Of a DNA stretch of 64,000 bases, positions 46,441 through 55,417 are shown one piece after another. The translations under genes were made by a program, and so were the position numbers. Location: NCBI GenBank assembly GCA_964607755.1, contig CAZSMC010000017.1:5716-69715 (forward strand). The letters run 5' to 3'. Source of the stretch: CAZSMC01 sp964607755. Lineage in GTDB: Bacteria; Zhuqueibacterota; Zhuqueibacteria; Residuimicrobiales; Krinioviventaceae. How positions within the stretch are numbered: position 1 is the stretch's first letter; the number at the start of each line of letters is the position of its first letter. Under the pieces are notes generated by a model. That model saw nothing but the letters and a program-made list of their open reading frames with translations, was not told where the DNA came from and did no database searches.

Positions 46441-47697
46441 ATGAAAAAATATAGCAGGATAATTATCGTCACAGTTCTATTCTTACTAGGCTGTGACAAT
46501 AATGGTCCTGAATCAACCAACCGTACTACGATCACCTTTTGGCACAGTTTTGTATCATCAACTATTCCTTCCTGGGACAAACTGGTCGAAAAATTTGAAA
46601 CTGAGCATCCGGATATTCACATTAATTCTCAATACATTCCAACTGGCGATGCTTTGATTCAAAAATTAATAACTGCCATTCAAAGCAAAACAGCACCTGA
46701 CATTTCCTGGATTCACGCCGATTATCTCGGGGATCTGGTAAATGCAAATGCTATTTATAAAATGAGTGAATTCATCAAAGGAGAAAACGGACTCCCTGAT
46801 AGCGTTATTCAGGATATTTATCCGGCTCTCCTGAAATATTCTTCCTGGCAGGATACATTGTACAGCTTGCCCATGGAGGCAACTAATCTCGGCCTTGTTT
46901 ACAACAAAGAGCATTTTCGTCAAGCCGGTCTGGATGCAGATAAACCGCCAAAAGATTGGGATGAACTGAAAAGCTTTGCCAGGAAACTTACTATCGACAA
47001 AGATGGTGATGGTAAAAATGATCAATTGGGATTTTTTACTCCTATTTATCCGGCATCAGGCCCACTCAATGGATGGATGGTTTGGCAATGGATGCCGTTT
47101 ATTTGGCAGGCAGGCGGCTATCTCATTAATGAAGAACAAACACGCGTTCTTTTCAATTCAGAACCTGGCGTTCAGGCGTTGACATTTTGGAAAGATTTAT
47201 ATACCGCAGTAAAAATGAGCACTTTTACCACAGATTATGATGTCGCCTTTGCAGCGGGCCGCATATCTATGGCAATGGACGGTCCCTGGAACCTACCCAG
47301 ATTTAAAGACTTGTTAAAAAATATTGACTGGGCAGTTGCGCCGTTGCCTGAAGGGCCAGCCAAAAAAGCAACCGTCGCTGGCGGTGAATATTTAGCTATT
47401 TTTAAACAGAGCAAAAATCCACAAGCTGCGTGGGCCTTTTTGAAATGGATGATCCGTCCGGATGTTCAGGCATTCTGGTCTATGAACTCATGCTACCTTC
47501 CTGTGCGTCATGCTACGACAGAACTTGAAGAATATCAGGATTTCTTGACTCAAAATCCGAATATGAAAGTCTATGTCGATCAGATGGAATATGCTCAGGT
47601 ACAACGGTCTATTGACTTTCATACCCTTGGGATATTCCGAAACCTTGCAGAAGCATTGGAAAAAGCCACATTAGAGGTATCACGTTGTCAGGATTGA
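46441..47697 (+). CDS. Extracellular sugar-binding lipoprotein of an ABC transporter, C-terminus damaged
   Basis: 418 aa. Lipobox LFLLGC at residue 20 predicts an outer-leaflet or periplasmic lipoprotein. The family-1 solute-binding fold is clear (ITFWHSFVSSTIPSWDKLVEKFE; ISWIHADYLGDLV; SLPMEATNLGLVYNKEHFRQAG; VAFAAGRISMAMDGPWNLPRF; GGEYLAIFKQSKNPQAAWAFLKWM). It ends AEALEKATLEVSRCQD where homologues, including the copy at 53-54 kb, continue about 18 more residues (KTALDEAARTSNFLLDSIK). The reading frame hits TGA at 47695 and the following codons still look weakly like a continuation, so the tail is probably frameshifted. Permease genes that should follow are absent. Confidence 0.85.
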   Translation: MKKYSRIIIVTVLFLLGCDNNGPESTNRTTITFWHSFVSSTIPSWDKLVEKFETEHPDIHINSQYIPTGDALIQKLITAIQSKTAPDISWIHADYLGDLVNANAIYKMSEFIKGENGLPDSVIQDIYPALLKYSSWQDTLYSLPMEATNLGLVYNKEHFRQAGLDADKPPKDWDELKSFARKLTIDKDGDGKNDQLGFFTPIYPASGPLNGWMVWQWMPFIWQAGGYLINEEQTRVLFNSEPGVQALTFWKDLYTAVKMSTFTTDYDVAFAAGRISMAMDGPWNLPRFKDLLKNIDWAVAPLPEGPAKKATVAGGEYLAIFKQSKNPQAAWAFLKWMIRPDVQAFWSMNSCYLPVRHATTELEEYQDFLTQNPNMKVYVDQMEYAQVQRSIDFHTLGIFRNLAEALEKATLEVSRCQD

Positions 47698-47716
47698 AAG
47701 AATAATATGATAAAAA

Positions 47717-47830
47717 CTATGTAACAGCTCAGCATTTACAGGTTCTGTTGTGGAAAATGACCGGATTGTTCTTAAAAATGTAGAATTGGCGGGTGGTGAT
47801 ATTGCCATTTTTAAAATAATGCCGGAATAA
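47717..47830 (+). pseudogene. Orphan C-terminal tail of a larger, probably carbohydrate-active, protein
   Basis: The frame LCNSSAFTGSVVENDRIVLKN-VELAGGDIAIFKIMPE ends at a TAA (47828) and has no start. It reads like the final beta strands of a glycosidase or Ig-like module ('IVLKNVELAGGDIAIFKI'). It sits directly after the damaged SBP gene, where transporter permeases would be expected, so a deletion probably removed several kb. The parent family is not identified with certainty. Confidence 0.45.
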
Positions 47831-47869
47831 ATACTCGGAACGATTTAAAAATTTTAAAAAAGGTTAACA

Positions 47870-48544
47870 ATGAAAAGGTCAGAGATAAATCAATTTCAAA
47901 GACAAGCTGTTGATTTCCTTACCGACAATAAATTTTATTTACCGCCCTGGGCCTTCTGGCGAAAAGAAGATTGGATCAGGAACCGGGATCGTGTAAAAGA
48001 AATAGTTGAAAACGGACTTGGCTGGGATGTGACCGATTTTGGCATGGGCGATTTTTATGCCAACGGCTTGCTGCTTTTTACCCTGCGAAACGGGCAGGTC
48101 GGTGATTCGAACGGAAAAAATTACGCCGAAAAAATCATGATCGTGCGGGACGAACAGGTTACGCCCTGGCATTTTCACTGGAGCAAAATGGAAGACATTA
48201 TCAACCGGGGCGGCGGCCATCTGGTGATCGAATTGGCCAATGCCACGAAAGATGAAAAGCTGGCTGAAACCCCGGTCAAAATTCAGGTCGACGGGATAAC
48301 GCGTCAGGTCAAAGCCGGGGGTAAAATTGTGCTCAAACCCGGTGAAAGTGTGACCCTGCCGCCGTATCTGTATCACAATTTTTATGGTGAAAAAGGCAAA
48401 GGCTGGGTGCTCGTGGGTGAGGTCTCGCAGGTGAATGACGATCAAAAAGATAATCGTTTTTTACAGGAATTGCCGCGGTTCCCGCAAATTGACGAGGACG
48501 AGCCTGTGCTCTATTATCTGTGCAACGAATATCCGATCGAATAA
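47870..48544 (+). CDS. D-lyxose/D-mannose isomerase family protein
   Basis: 224 aa, full length. A cupin-type metal enzyme: EQVTPWHFHWSKMEDIINRGGGHLVIEL has the His-x-His and Glu ligands, and LPPYLYHNFYGEKGKG the last His. The N-terminus MKRSEINQFQRQAVDFLTDNKFYLPPWAFW is typical of YdaE-type D-lyxose ketol-isomerases, which interconvert D-lyxose and D-xylulose (or mannose and fructose). AAAGG 6 nt before the ATG. It appears intact in the otherwise damaged region and is followed 20 nt later by an AllA-like gene. Confidence 0.85.
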   Translation: MKRSEINQFQRQAVDFLTDNKFYLPPWAFWRKEDWIRNRDRVKEIVENGLGWDVTDFGMGDFYANGLLLFTLRNGQVGDSNGKNYAEKIMIVRDEQVTPWHFHWSKMEDIINRGGGHLVIELANATKDEKLAETPVKIQVDGITRQVKAGGKIVLKPGESVTLPPYLYHNFYGEKGKGWVLVGEVSQVNDDQKDNRFLQELPRFPQIDEDEPVLYYLCNEYPIE

Positions 48545-48564
48545 AAATATTTTGGAGTTTGATT

Positions 48565-49035
48565 TTGATAAAAATCGTGCCTGAAGAAATTAACAGGGAG
48601 AATTTTAATACATTTGGTTCTGTGGTCACAACGCCACAAAAGGAACCAACCGCTGCTGCCAGTACATTTACGTTCTGGTCCGATATTGCGCATTACACCA
48701 TCGATACTGAAACTGAAATCGGTTTGTGCGCTGTTTTTCGCCAATCCGAGACGGTCATCAACGAAATGGAGCGCCATTTACACACTCCGGAAATTTTAAT
48801 TCCCATTGATGCTCCCTTTGTTCTGCCCTTGTTGCATGAAGGCGAAAAGGATGGACAAATACAAGCATTTCAAGTGAATATTGGCCAGGCTGTTATCATT
48901 GATGCGGCTGTGTGGCATGGAGCGTGTATTCCGGTGGGTAAAAAGCAATCCTCTTATTTTGTTATTTTTCGTCGCGGTACGCCCCACAATGATATCGAGA
49001 AAAAGGCTGTCACTTCTTCTGAAATCGAGCTTTAG
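48565..49035 (+). CDS. Ureidoglycolate lyase (AllA)-like cupin
   Basis: 156 aa from TTG 48565 (GGAG 7 nt upstream, 20 nt after the isomerase); no ATG suits. The sequence IVPEEINRENFNTFGSVV, ETVINEMERHLHTPEILIPIDAPFVLPL and QAVIIDAAVWHGACIPVG matches the AllA family, which splits ureidoglycolate to glyoxylate and urea. No purine or allantoin genes are nearby; in sugar loci such proteins may act on another compound, so the substrate is open. Confidence 0.75.
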   Translation: MIKIVPEEINRENFNTFGSVVTTPQKEPTAAASTFTFWSDIAHYTIDTETEIGLCAVFRQSETVINEMERHLHTPEILIPIDAPFVLPLLHEGEKDGQIQAFQVNIGQAVIIDAAVWHGACIPVGKKQSSYFVIFRRGTPHNDIEKKAVTSSEIEL

Positions 49036-49153
49036 AGCATGAAAAGGCAGAGACAGTTCCTTCATCAGACAAAAAAATCGTATTTTAAAACCTGCCATAA
49101 TAATAAAGCGAGTCACCCGAATATGACTAACAGAAAACGATGGAGATGAATAA

Positions 49154-49675
49154 ATGAAACCCGGATTTTTAACAAGCTGCCTGCCACAGGTTGGTCTGGA
49201 TCCTTTACTGCAATGGGCATCTGCACAAGGATTTCAGACAATGGAACTTGCGGCATGGCCGCAGGAGAAAACGCGGGATTACCAGGCCCAACAAATTGAT
49301 GCCGCCCGTTTCACCCGCGAAGATGCAAGCAGAGTGAACGAACTATTCGACCAATACGACCTTGAAATCGCCGCCATGGCATTTTATGAAAATAATATCC
49401 ACCCGGACAAAAAGATTCGGGATGCCAATGTGGATCATTTGAAAAAAGTTATTGATACGGCGTCTCTGTTGGGCGTTGATCGGGTCGGCACTTTTGTCGG
49501 CAGCAATCCGGAGATGTCACCTACCGACAATATGAAAGAAATCGGCAGCACTTTCCGCGAGCTGGTTAAATATGCCACTGATAAAGGCGTTCGTCTAATG
49601 ATCGAAAATTGTCCCATGGAAAACTGGGTCAAATTTGGCTTGCCTGGCAACTATGCCTATTCACCTGAATTATAG
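49154..49675 (+). pseudogene. Sugar phosphate isomerase/epimerase, N-terminal part, cut by a TAG
   Basis: 173 codons of an AP endonuclease-2-like TIM barrel (PGFLTSCLPQVGLDPLLQWASAQGFQTMELAAWP; LGVDRVGTFVGSNPEMSPTDN; VRLMIENCPMENW). A TAG at 49673 interrupts SPEL-*-QALFNEVPDDTFGLNFDPSHLVWLGID, where homologues usually have Trp (TGG to TAG is one change). The frame continues in phase for about 50 more residues to FHVHAKDAEILKEE, then changes into a glycosidase. A TGG reversion would restore only three quarters of an epimerase. Confidence 0.75.
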
Positions 49676-49693
49676 CAGGCATTATTTAATGAA

Positions 49694-51724
49694 GTGCCCG
49701 ATGATACATTCGGTCTTAATTTTGATCCCTCGCATTTAGTCTGGCTGGGTATTGACTATATCAAAGCGGCAAAAGATTTCGCCGCTCGAATTTTTCACGT
49801 CCATGCCAAAGATGCGGAAATCTTAAAAGAAGAATACATCCCGTTCGGAACCCAGTATTACCGTGCTCCCTCACCCATGACTGAAAAGTGGAAACGCGAT
49901 CTAAAAAATATTGCCGGTCTGGGCATGAATATAGTCAAATTCTGGGTGCAGTGGCGGTGGAACCATCCGGAGGAACACACGTTTTATTTCGACGATATTG
50001 ACCGGCTCATGGATATTGCCGCACGATATAAATTAAAGGTCATGCTGAACACCATCTTTGATGTGGCGCCGGCCTGGATTTATCGCAAATACCCGGATGC
50101 GTCCATGGTCACCCTGGACGGGCGACGAATCAGCCCGCAGACCCAGCCTCACCGCCAAATCGGAGGACTGGGGTATTGCTTTAACCATGATGGCGTTATG
50201 GAGCATTTCTTCCATTTTTTACAAACAACGATCCAGCGCTATAAAGATCATCCGGCGCTGGCGATCTGGAACGTCGGTAGTGAACCGGAATTGACCAGCA
50301 GTATGCATGAGATGCGAGATTATGCGGATGATTCGGATCAAATCGGTGATATGCTCTGCTATTGTGAAAACTGCACAACCACATTTAAGACATGGCTGCA
50401 AGAGAAATACAAATCGATCGACCAACTCAATCAGGCATGGAATCGCAATTATTCCTCTTTTGATGATGTCGAAGTGCCAGTGACGCGCAACACGTTCAAT
50501 GATATGATCGATTGGCGCATGTTTTTTGTGCACACGCTGGGCAAGAATGTCAAAAAACGGTTTGAGGTCGCCAGAGACATTGATCAGGGCAGGCATCCCT
50601 TGATGTGTCATCACGTTTTTATTCAGGGATTTCCGGTGATTTCGACGGCGAATGATCCGTGGAATGTGGGCCAATATGGCGATCTGCATGGTTTCACCCA
50701 GATGGATGACGGCATGATGATCGATGTTCTGCGTTCGTGCGCCAGAAACAAGCCAGTCATTTCAGCCGAAATGCTGATGCTGCCCGGGTATACTCTGGAT
50801 TTGCCTGCCAAAATCGACGTCCATGATGTGAAAAAATTTATCTTTAGCAGCATAGCTGGCAATCTAAAGGGCTTTGTTTTCTGGCAATACCGGCCTGAAA
50901 TCCTGGGCCGCGAAGCACCTACCTGGGGACTTTCTTTCCTCGACGGCGGTGCAACGGAATGGCTCAAGAATAAAAATTTTTCTGAATTAAAAAAATATGT
51001 CGAAAAGCATACTCACAATGTGGTGAAACACTATGGCGATAAAGTGCAGCAATGGGAAGTGGTGAATGAATATCACGACTGGGCCAATGTGCATAATCAT
51101 ACTCCGGAACAGATCACGGAAATTGTTCGCCTCGCCTGTGACGAAACCCACGCGGCAAATCCAAACGTCGTTCGCATTCTGAATAATACGCTGCCATGGG
51201 CAGAGTATGCTGCCTGGGGACGCATGGCGCATCAGGAGGACCCGGCAGCCCGGCCATTGCGTTCGCCCAGGCAGTTTATTCAGGACCTGACCGATGCAGG
51301 CGTTGACTATGATGTTCTGGGTGTCCAGGTCTATTTCCCGGAGCGCGATTTGTCGGATATCGTCAGAATGCTGGAACGATTCGAAAAATTTGGCAAACCG
51401 ATGTATATCACCGAAATCGGCGCCACCTCCGGGCCAACCAAACAAACGACCATTGATGATAAAATGCCTCCCTCGCATCAACCTTATGCCTGGCACCGGC
51501 ACTGGGATGAAGAGCTGCAAGCAGACTGGCTCGAGCAGGTTTACACACTCTTTTACAGCCGGCAATTAATAAAGGCGATTAACTGGTATGATTATGCCGA
51601 TTTCAGGACATTCATTCCCAACGGCGGTCTGGTCACAAAGGACTGCACGCCAAAGAGATCGTACAACAGATTAGAGAAATTATTAGCCTCGTGGGATTGT
51701 CTCCCTGAAGACGGCGCTGAATGA
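49694..51724 (+). CDS. Chimeric reading frame: epimerase end + GH42 glycosidase part + GH10 xylanase part
   Basis: 676 codons from GTG 49694 in three blocks. Codons 1-45 end the epimerase (FGLNFDPSHLVWLG...VHAKDAEIL). Codons 50-415 are the GH42 beta-galactosidase catalytic domain from its start (IPFGTQYYRAPSPMTEKW; WRWNHPEEHTFYFDDIDRL; acid/base AIWNVGSEPEL), ending near GLSFLDGGATEWLK. Codons 420-676 are the C-terminal two thirds of a GH10 endo-beta-1,4-xylanase (KHYGDKVQQWEVVNEYHDW with the acid/base Glu; DYDVLGVQVYFPERDL; nucleophile in MYITEIGATSG). The other domains of both enzymes are missing. Both joins are in frame. No known enzyme has this layout; likely a deletion product and non-functional. 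Confidence 0.7.
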   Translation: MPDDTFGLNFDPSHLVWLGIDYIKAAKDFAARIFHVHAKDAEILKEEYIPFGTQYYRAPSPMTEKWKRDLKNIAGLGMNIVKFWVQWRWNHPEEHTFYFDDIDRLMDIAARYKLKVMLNTIFDVAPAWIYRKYPDASMVTLDGRRISPQTQPHRQIGGLGYCFNHDGVMEHFFHFLQTTIQRYKDHPALAIWNVGSEPELTSSMHEMRDYADDSDQIGDMLCYCENCTTTFKTWLQEKYKSIDQLNQAWNRNYSSFDDVEVPVTRNTFNDMIDWRMFFVHTLGKNVKKRFEVARDIDQGRHPLMCHHVFIQGFPVISTANDPWNVGQYGDLHGFTQMDDGMMIDVLRSCARNKPVISAEMLMLPGYTLDLPAKIDVHDVKKFIFSSIAGNLKGFVFWQYRPEILGREAPTWGLSFLDGGATEWLKNKNFSELKKYVEKHTHNVVKHYGDKVQQWEVVNEYHDWANVHNHTPEQITEIVRLACDETHAANPNVVRILNNTLPWAEYAAWGRMAHQEDPAARPLRSPRQFIQDLTDAGVDYDVLGVQVYFPERDLSDIVRMLERFEKFGKPMYITEIGATSGPTKQTTIDDKMPPSHQPYAWHRHWDEELQADWLEQVYTLFYSRQLIKAINWYDYADFRTFIPNGGLVTKDCTPKRSYNRLEKLLASWDCLPEDGAE

Positions 51725-51735
51725 AAGGTAAGAAA

Positions 51736-52884
51736 ATGACTTCAAAAGAACGATTGCTCATCACATTGCAGGGCGGGCAAGCCGATCATGTGCCCGTGAG
51801 TCCGGATATTTCTGTCATGGTCCCGGACCGATTGACCGGCGAACCTTTTTATGACATCCATCTGGATGGCCGGGAACATTATGGCTGGACGTCCGCAACC
51901 CACGGTGAAGTCTATGTCGATGCTGTTAAATACTTCGACTTTGACGGATTTTACATGTACGGCGGGTTAAAACAGATCAAACCGGAGAACCGGCCGGAAT
52001 TTGAAGAAGAAATTGTTGATACGCCAAAGGGAAAATTAGCCAAACGTGTCTGCCACACACCTCTCGGCGATTTAACCGAACAAGAGCTCTTTTTCGCTGA
52101 TGAACCGCCCTGGCGAACCGAAAAACCGATTAAAGATTTACGCCAGGACTTTGATAAACTCAAACTGACCATAGGCAATGGCGATTGGGAATGGGAAGAC
52201 CACTATTATGATAAGCACGTTATCGGCGATTATGGCGTCTATCTCGGCATGATACCTGTTTTTCAGGACTGGTTTTTCCACAACCGTCACGGCGGATTTG
52301 AACAGATCATTATGGATATGATGACCGAGACCGAGCTGATGGATGAAATCCGCGAGTTTTGGATGGATTGGGCACTGGCTAATGTAAAAGCAATGCTCAA
52401 AGCCAAAGCGGATGTTATCATGCTCGGTGGCTCCAGCGCCAGCTTGAGTGTGAGTTCTCCGGATATTTTTCGCAAGTATGAGCTGCCATTTATCCAGAAA
52501 GCGTCCGAGCTGTGCCGTGATGCTGGCATTGTATCGCACCTGCATGTCTGCGGCCGCTCCTGGGAGCTGGTGCAAATGGTTGCCGAGGAATCGGACCTGG
52601 CTTCTATGGAACCGTTAGAAGAACCACCTGCTGGCAACGTCGATCTAAAAGAAGCCAAAAAACGATACGGCCACAAAATGTGTATAAAAGGCAATATCAA
52701 TACAACCGAATTTATGCTACATGCCACACCGCAACAGATGGAAGAAAAATGCAAACGCCTCATCGATGACGCGGCAGAAGGAGGGGGATTTATTCTCTCC
52801 ACAGGCGATCAGTGCGGTCGCGACACACCGGATGAGAATTTATTCAAGATGGTTGAAGTGGCAAAATCTTATGGAAAATATTAA
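51736..52884 (+). CDS. Uroporphyrinogen decarboxylase (URO-D) family protein
   Basis: 382 aa from ATG 51736 (AAAGGT 6 nt upstream); an in-frame ATG at 51721 overlaps the stop before it. TSKERLLITLQGGQADHVPVSP is the common start, and VIMLGGSSASLSVSSPDIFRKYELPFIQK, SHLHVCGRSWELV and KRYGHKMCIKGNINTTEFML cover the TIM barrel. The subgroup resembles MtaA/CmuA-like proteins found in sugar and methyl-transfer clusters rather than heme HemE; the HVCGR segment has the His-x-Cys zinc-ligand pattern of methyltransferases. The gene appears whole. Substrate unknown. Confidence 0.85.
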   Translation: MTSKERLLITLQGGQADHVPVSPDISVMVPDRLTGEPFYDIHLDGREHYGWTSATHGEVYVDAVKYFDFDGFYMYGGLKQIKPENRPEFEEEIVDTPKGKLAKRVCHTPLGDLTEQELFFADEPPWRTEKPIKDLRQDFDKLKLTIGNGDWEWEDHYYDKHVIGDYGVYLGMIPVFQDWFFHNRHGGFEQIIMDMMTETELMDEIREFWMDWALANVKAMLKAKADVIMLGGSSASLSVSSPDIFRKYELPFIQKASELCRDAGIVSHLHVCGRSWELVQMVAEESDLASMEPLEEPPAGNVDLKEAKKRYGHKMCIKGNINTTEFMLHATPQQMEEKCKRLIDDAAEGGGFILSTGDQCGRDTPDENLFKMVEVAKSYGKY

Positions 52885-52904
52885 ATAAAAAACTGCCGAA
52901 AACA

Positions 52905-54089
52905 ATGCAAAAATTTATTATTTTTTTATTATCCCTGGTATCCATCACCCATTCATCTGTGATCATTCACAAGAAAAACGCTGTTGTCTGGTCCCGGGAT
53001 CAGCTCATCACCGGTGAGACCACCGCGTTCGATGCCCAACAGGGAGAACTCTTTGTCAATGATACAGCGCATCCGTTCGAGATAGATGCTGTTGATAATT
53101 CGTTTGCCGTACCGGTCACAATCGGAGAGGGAACCAGTGAAATATATGCTGTTGTTGACAGCAGTGGTGCGCCTGTCTGTTCCGATACAATCCGGTTGAC
53201 GCTTGGATTCGATGTGTTACCAGAAGTATACACATTCGCAACTGTTGCCAACCGAACTGTTACGTTGCACGCCAAAACAATAAAAAATCCTGAACATGTT
53301 GATCTCGATTATTTTTGGCATCAGGACGTCAACAACCCTCAATCACTCGGTTTGGCGTCAATAAAGGACAGCCTGTTAACATTTACCATCCCGAACGGCG
53401 CACCCGGGGGTGAGTATTATTTTGACCTTTTGGCACAGTTTTGTTGCCAATACGCATCCGGCAAAATCATAAACGACCAGCAAACCCGGGTGCTGTTCAA
53501 TAGCCATGCCGGCATTCAAGCATTATCCTTGTGGAAAAATATTTATCATGATGTGCACATGGAAACGTTTTCGCTGTCCCACGATATTGGTTTTATTTCA
53601 CAAAAATGCGCCATGGTTCTGGACGGCCCATGGAATCTGCCGCGCTACCGCAGAATCAACAATTTCGACTGGGCAGTGGTGCCGTTGCCCGCCGGACCGG
53701 AAGGCAAGGCGACTTATATCGCTGGTGAACATTTAGCTATTTTCAAGCAGAACCGGCATCCACAGCAAGCATGGACTTTTGTCAAGTGGGTTCTGTCACC
53801 GGATGTTCAAACCCGGTTTTCCATACAATCGGGGTATCTGCCAGTTCGCCCCTCTGTTCTGGATCGCGATTCTTATAAAAAATATCTGCAAACAGACACG
53901 GCGCTTGCTGCGTTTATCGATCAACTGGACCATGCCCGGGAACGCCAGTCTGTTGACCATTTTCGAGTCGAGATCAATCAGGCTATTGCCGAAGCGATTG
54001 AAAAGGCCATTCTCGGTGACGTGGATGTCAAAACAGCTCTGGACGAGGCTGCAAGAACATCAAATTTTTTACTTGATTCAATAAAATAA
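52905..54089 (+). CDS. Chimeric reading frame: secreted Ig-like domain + C-terminal half of a sugar-binding protein
   Basis: 394 codons. Residues 1-170 are a signal peptide (KFIIFLLSLVSITHSSVI) and beta-rich domain (ITGETTAFDAQQGELFVND; APGGEYYFDL) unrelated to SBPs. Residues about 185-394 match the second half of the SBP at 46.4 kb (IINDQQTRVLFNSHAGIQALSLWKN; AMVLDGPWNLPRYR; GEHLAIFKQNRHPQQAWTFVKWVL) and keep the intact C-terminus (AEAIEKAILGDVDVKTALDEAA). Between them, 53425-53444 is identical for 20 nt to 46534-46553, the TFWHSFV coding part of the other SBP, but in another frame. Two joins are therefore visible. The N-terminal lobe is lost, so it should not bind sugar. Confidence 0.7.
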   Translation: MQKFIIFLLSLVSITHSSVIIHKKNAVVWSRDQLITGETTAFDAQQGELFVNDTAHPFEIDAVDNSFAVPVTIGEGTSEIYAVVDSSGAPVCSDTIRLTLGFDVLPEVYTFATVANRTVTLHAKTIKNPEHVDLDYFWHQDVNNPQSLGLASIKDSLLTFTIPNGAPGGEYYFDLLAQFCCQYASGKIINDQQTRVLFNSHAGIQALSLWKNIYHDVHMETFSLSHDIGFISQKCAMVLDGPWNLPRYRRINNFDWAVVPLPAGPEGKATYIAGEHLAIFKQNRHPQQAWTFVKWVLSPDVQTRFSIQSGYLPVRPSVLDRDSYKKYLQTDTALAAFIDQLDHARERQSVDHFRVEINQAIAEAIEKAILGDVDVKTALDEAARTSNFLLDSIK

Positions 54090-54209
54090 TTTACTCATAA
54101 TTAGATGTGAAAAAAACAGTGTGGCAATAACAAATATTTTTGTATTTTATTATTTACAACGACAGGTCAAAAAAAGGCCGTATAGCAAAAAACCAGTGAG
54201 GAGTACTTT

Positions 54210-55313
54210 ATGGCTTCTGTAGAATTGATGCAGATTACAAAGATTTTTGATAACAAAGTCAAAGCTGTCGATGATGTCAGTTTGCAAATACAGGACAAGG
54301 AGTTTGTTGTACTTGTTGGACCATCCGGCTGTGGCAAATCTACTCTGCTGCGCATGATCGCCGGGCTTGAAGAAATTACAAAAGGGGAAATTCTTATTGA
54401 TGGTCATGTTATAAATAATGTCTTGCCCAAGGACCGGGATATTGCCATGGTTTTTCAAAATTATGCTCTTTACCCTCACATGACCGTTTACGATAATATG
54501 GCTTTTGGATTGAAATTGCGAAAAATGTCAAAGGCAGAAATAAAAAAAAGAGTTTACGAAGCCGCAGAAATTCTGGAAATCGAAGATTATCTTGATCGCA
54601 AACCCAAAGCTCTTTCAGGAGGGCAACGTCAGCGGGTGGCTGTAGGGCGGGCCATTGTAAGACAGCCCAAGGTTTTTTTGTTTGATGAGCCTCTATCTAA
54701 TTTAGATGCCAAACTGCGAGTGCAGATGCGCATCGAAATTAACAGGATTTATCACCGCCTGAAAACCACCATGGTTTATGTCACCCACGATCAGATAGAA
54801 GCTATGACAATGGGCAACAAAATTGTGGTGCTTAAGGATGGAGTGATTCAGCAGATTGATTCGCCACTGGAGCTCTATCATAATCCGACAAACACCTTTG
54901 TCGCGGGATTCATTGGCAGTCCTTCAATGAATTTTTTTACCGGAAAAATTGAGCGAAATGGAAAGGCTGCCTTTAAATCCGGTGTTGTTAATTTTGAATT
55001 AACAGAAAAATTAGCCGGTCAACTGCAAACATATCCATCCGACAAGAATATTATTTTGGGTATTCGGCCGGAAAATTTTACCCTCTTAAATAAGAGCAAA
55101 ACCGGCACAATAAGCAATCCACAATCCTTCATTATTGATGTTGCCGAACCCGTGGGGAACGAGGTTTTTGTCTATTTCTGCCATGACCAGCAAAGTTACT
55201 GCATGCGCATGCCTCCAACTAGCGCATATCATCCAGGGAAAAAAATTGATGTCGCTATCAACCTGGAGAACGTCTATTTCTTTGACAGCGAGACAGGTGA
55301 AAGAATTGCCTGA
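54210..55313 (+). CDS. Sugar ABC transporter ATP-binding protein (MalK/UgpC type)
   Basis: 367 aa, complete. Walker A GPSGCGKST, Q-loop FQNYALYPHMTV, signature LSGGQRQRVAVGRA, Walker B VFLFDEPLSNLD and H-loop THDQIEAM are all present; from about 240 a regulatory MalK-type OB-fold tail (IGSPSMNFFTGKIE; ILGIRPENF). It would power sugar import with MalF/MalG-type permeases, which are not in the window. GAGGAG before the ATG. One MalK often serves several SBPs, so it may be in use despite the lost partners. Confidence 0.94.
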   Translation: MASVELMQITKIFDNKVKAVDDVSLQIQDKEFVVLVGPSGCGKSTLLRMIAGLEEITKGEILIDGHVINNVLPKDRDIAMVFQNYALYPHMTVYDNMAFGLKLRKMSKAEIKKRVYEAAEILEIEDYLDRKPKALSGGQRQRVAVGRAIVRQPKVFLFDEPLSNLDAKLRVQMRIEINRIYHRLKTTMVYVTHDQIEAMTMGNKIVVLKDGVIQQIDSPLELYHNPTNTFVAGFIGSPSMNFFTGKIERNGKAAFKSGVVNFELTEKLAGQLQTYPSDKNIILGIRPENFTLLNKSKTGTISNPQSFIIDVAEPVGNEVFVYFCHDQQSYCMRMPPTSAYHPGKKIDVAINLENVYFFDSETGERIA

Positions 55314-55337
55314 GAGATTTTATTAATAAAATCTCTC
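55312..55337 (+). terminator. Hairpin after the ABC ATPase gene
   Basis: A perfect 13+13 palindrome GAGAGATTTTATT/AATAAAATCTCTC begins at the stop codon, followed by an AT-rich TATATTTTT a few bases later. It could act in both directions. Confidence 0.6.
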
Positions 55338-55417
55338 TGACTATATTTTTACGTGTTATCAATTTTATTTGCAAATTGCTCATACAGATATTATGACATT
55401 CAAAGGAGATCAGTTTT

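Noticed and set aside
49673..49675. Read-through or pyrrolysine decoding of TAG
   Set aside because: TAG ends other genes here (3259, 41818, 56567) and the protein is not a methylamine methyltransferase; a nonsense change is simpler.
54150..54479. Minus-strand open frame over the ABC ATPase start
   Set aside because: Shadow of the strongly conserved plus-strand gene.
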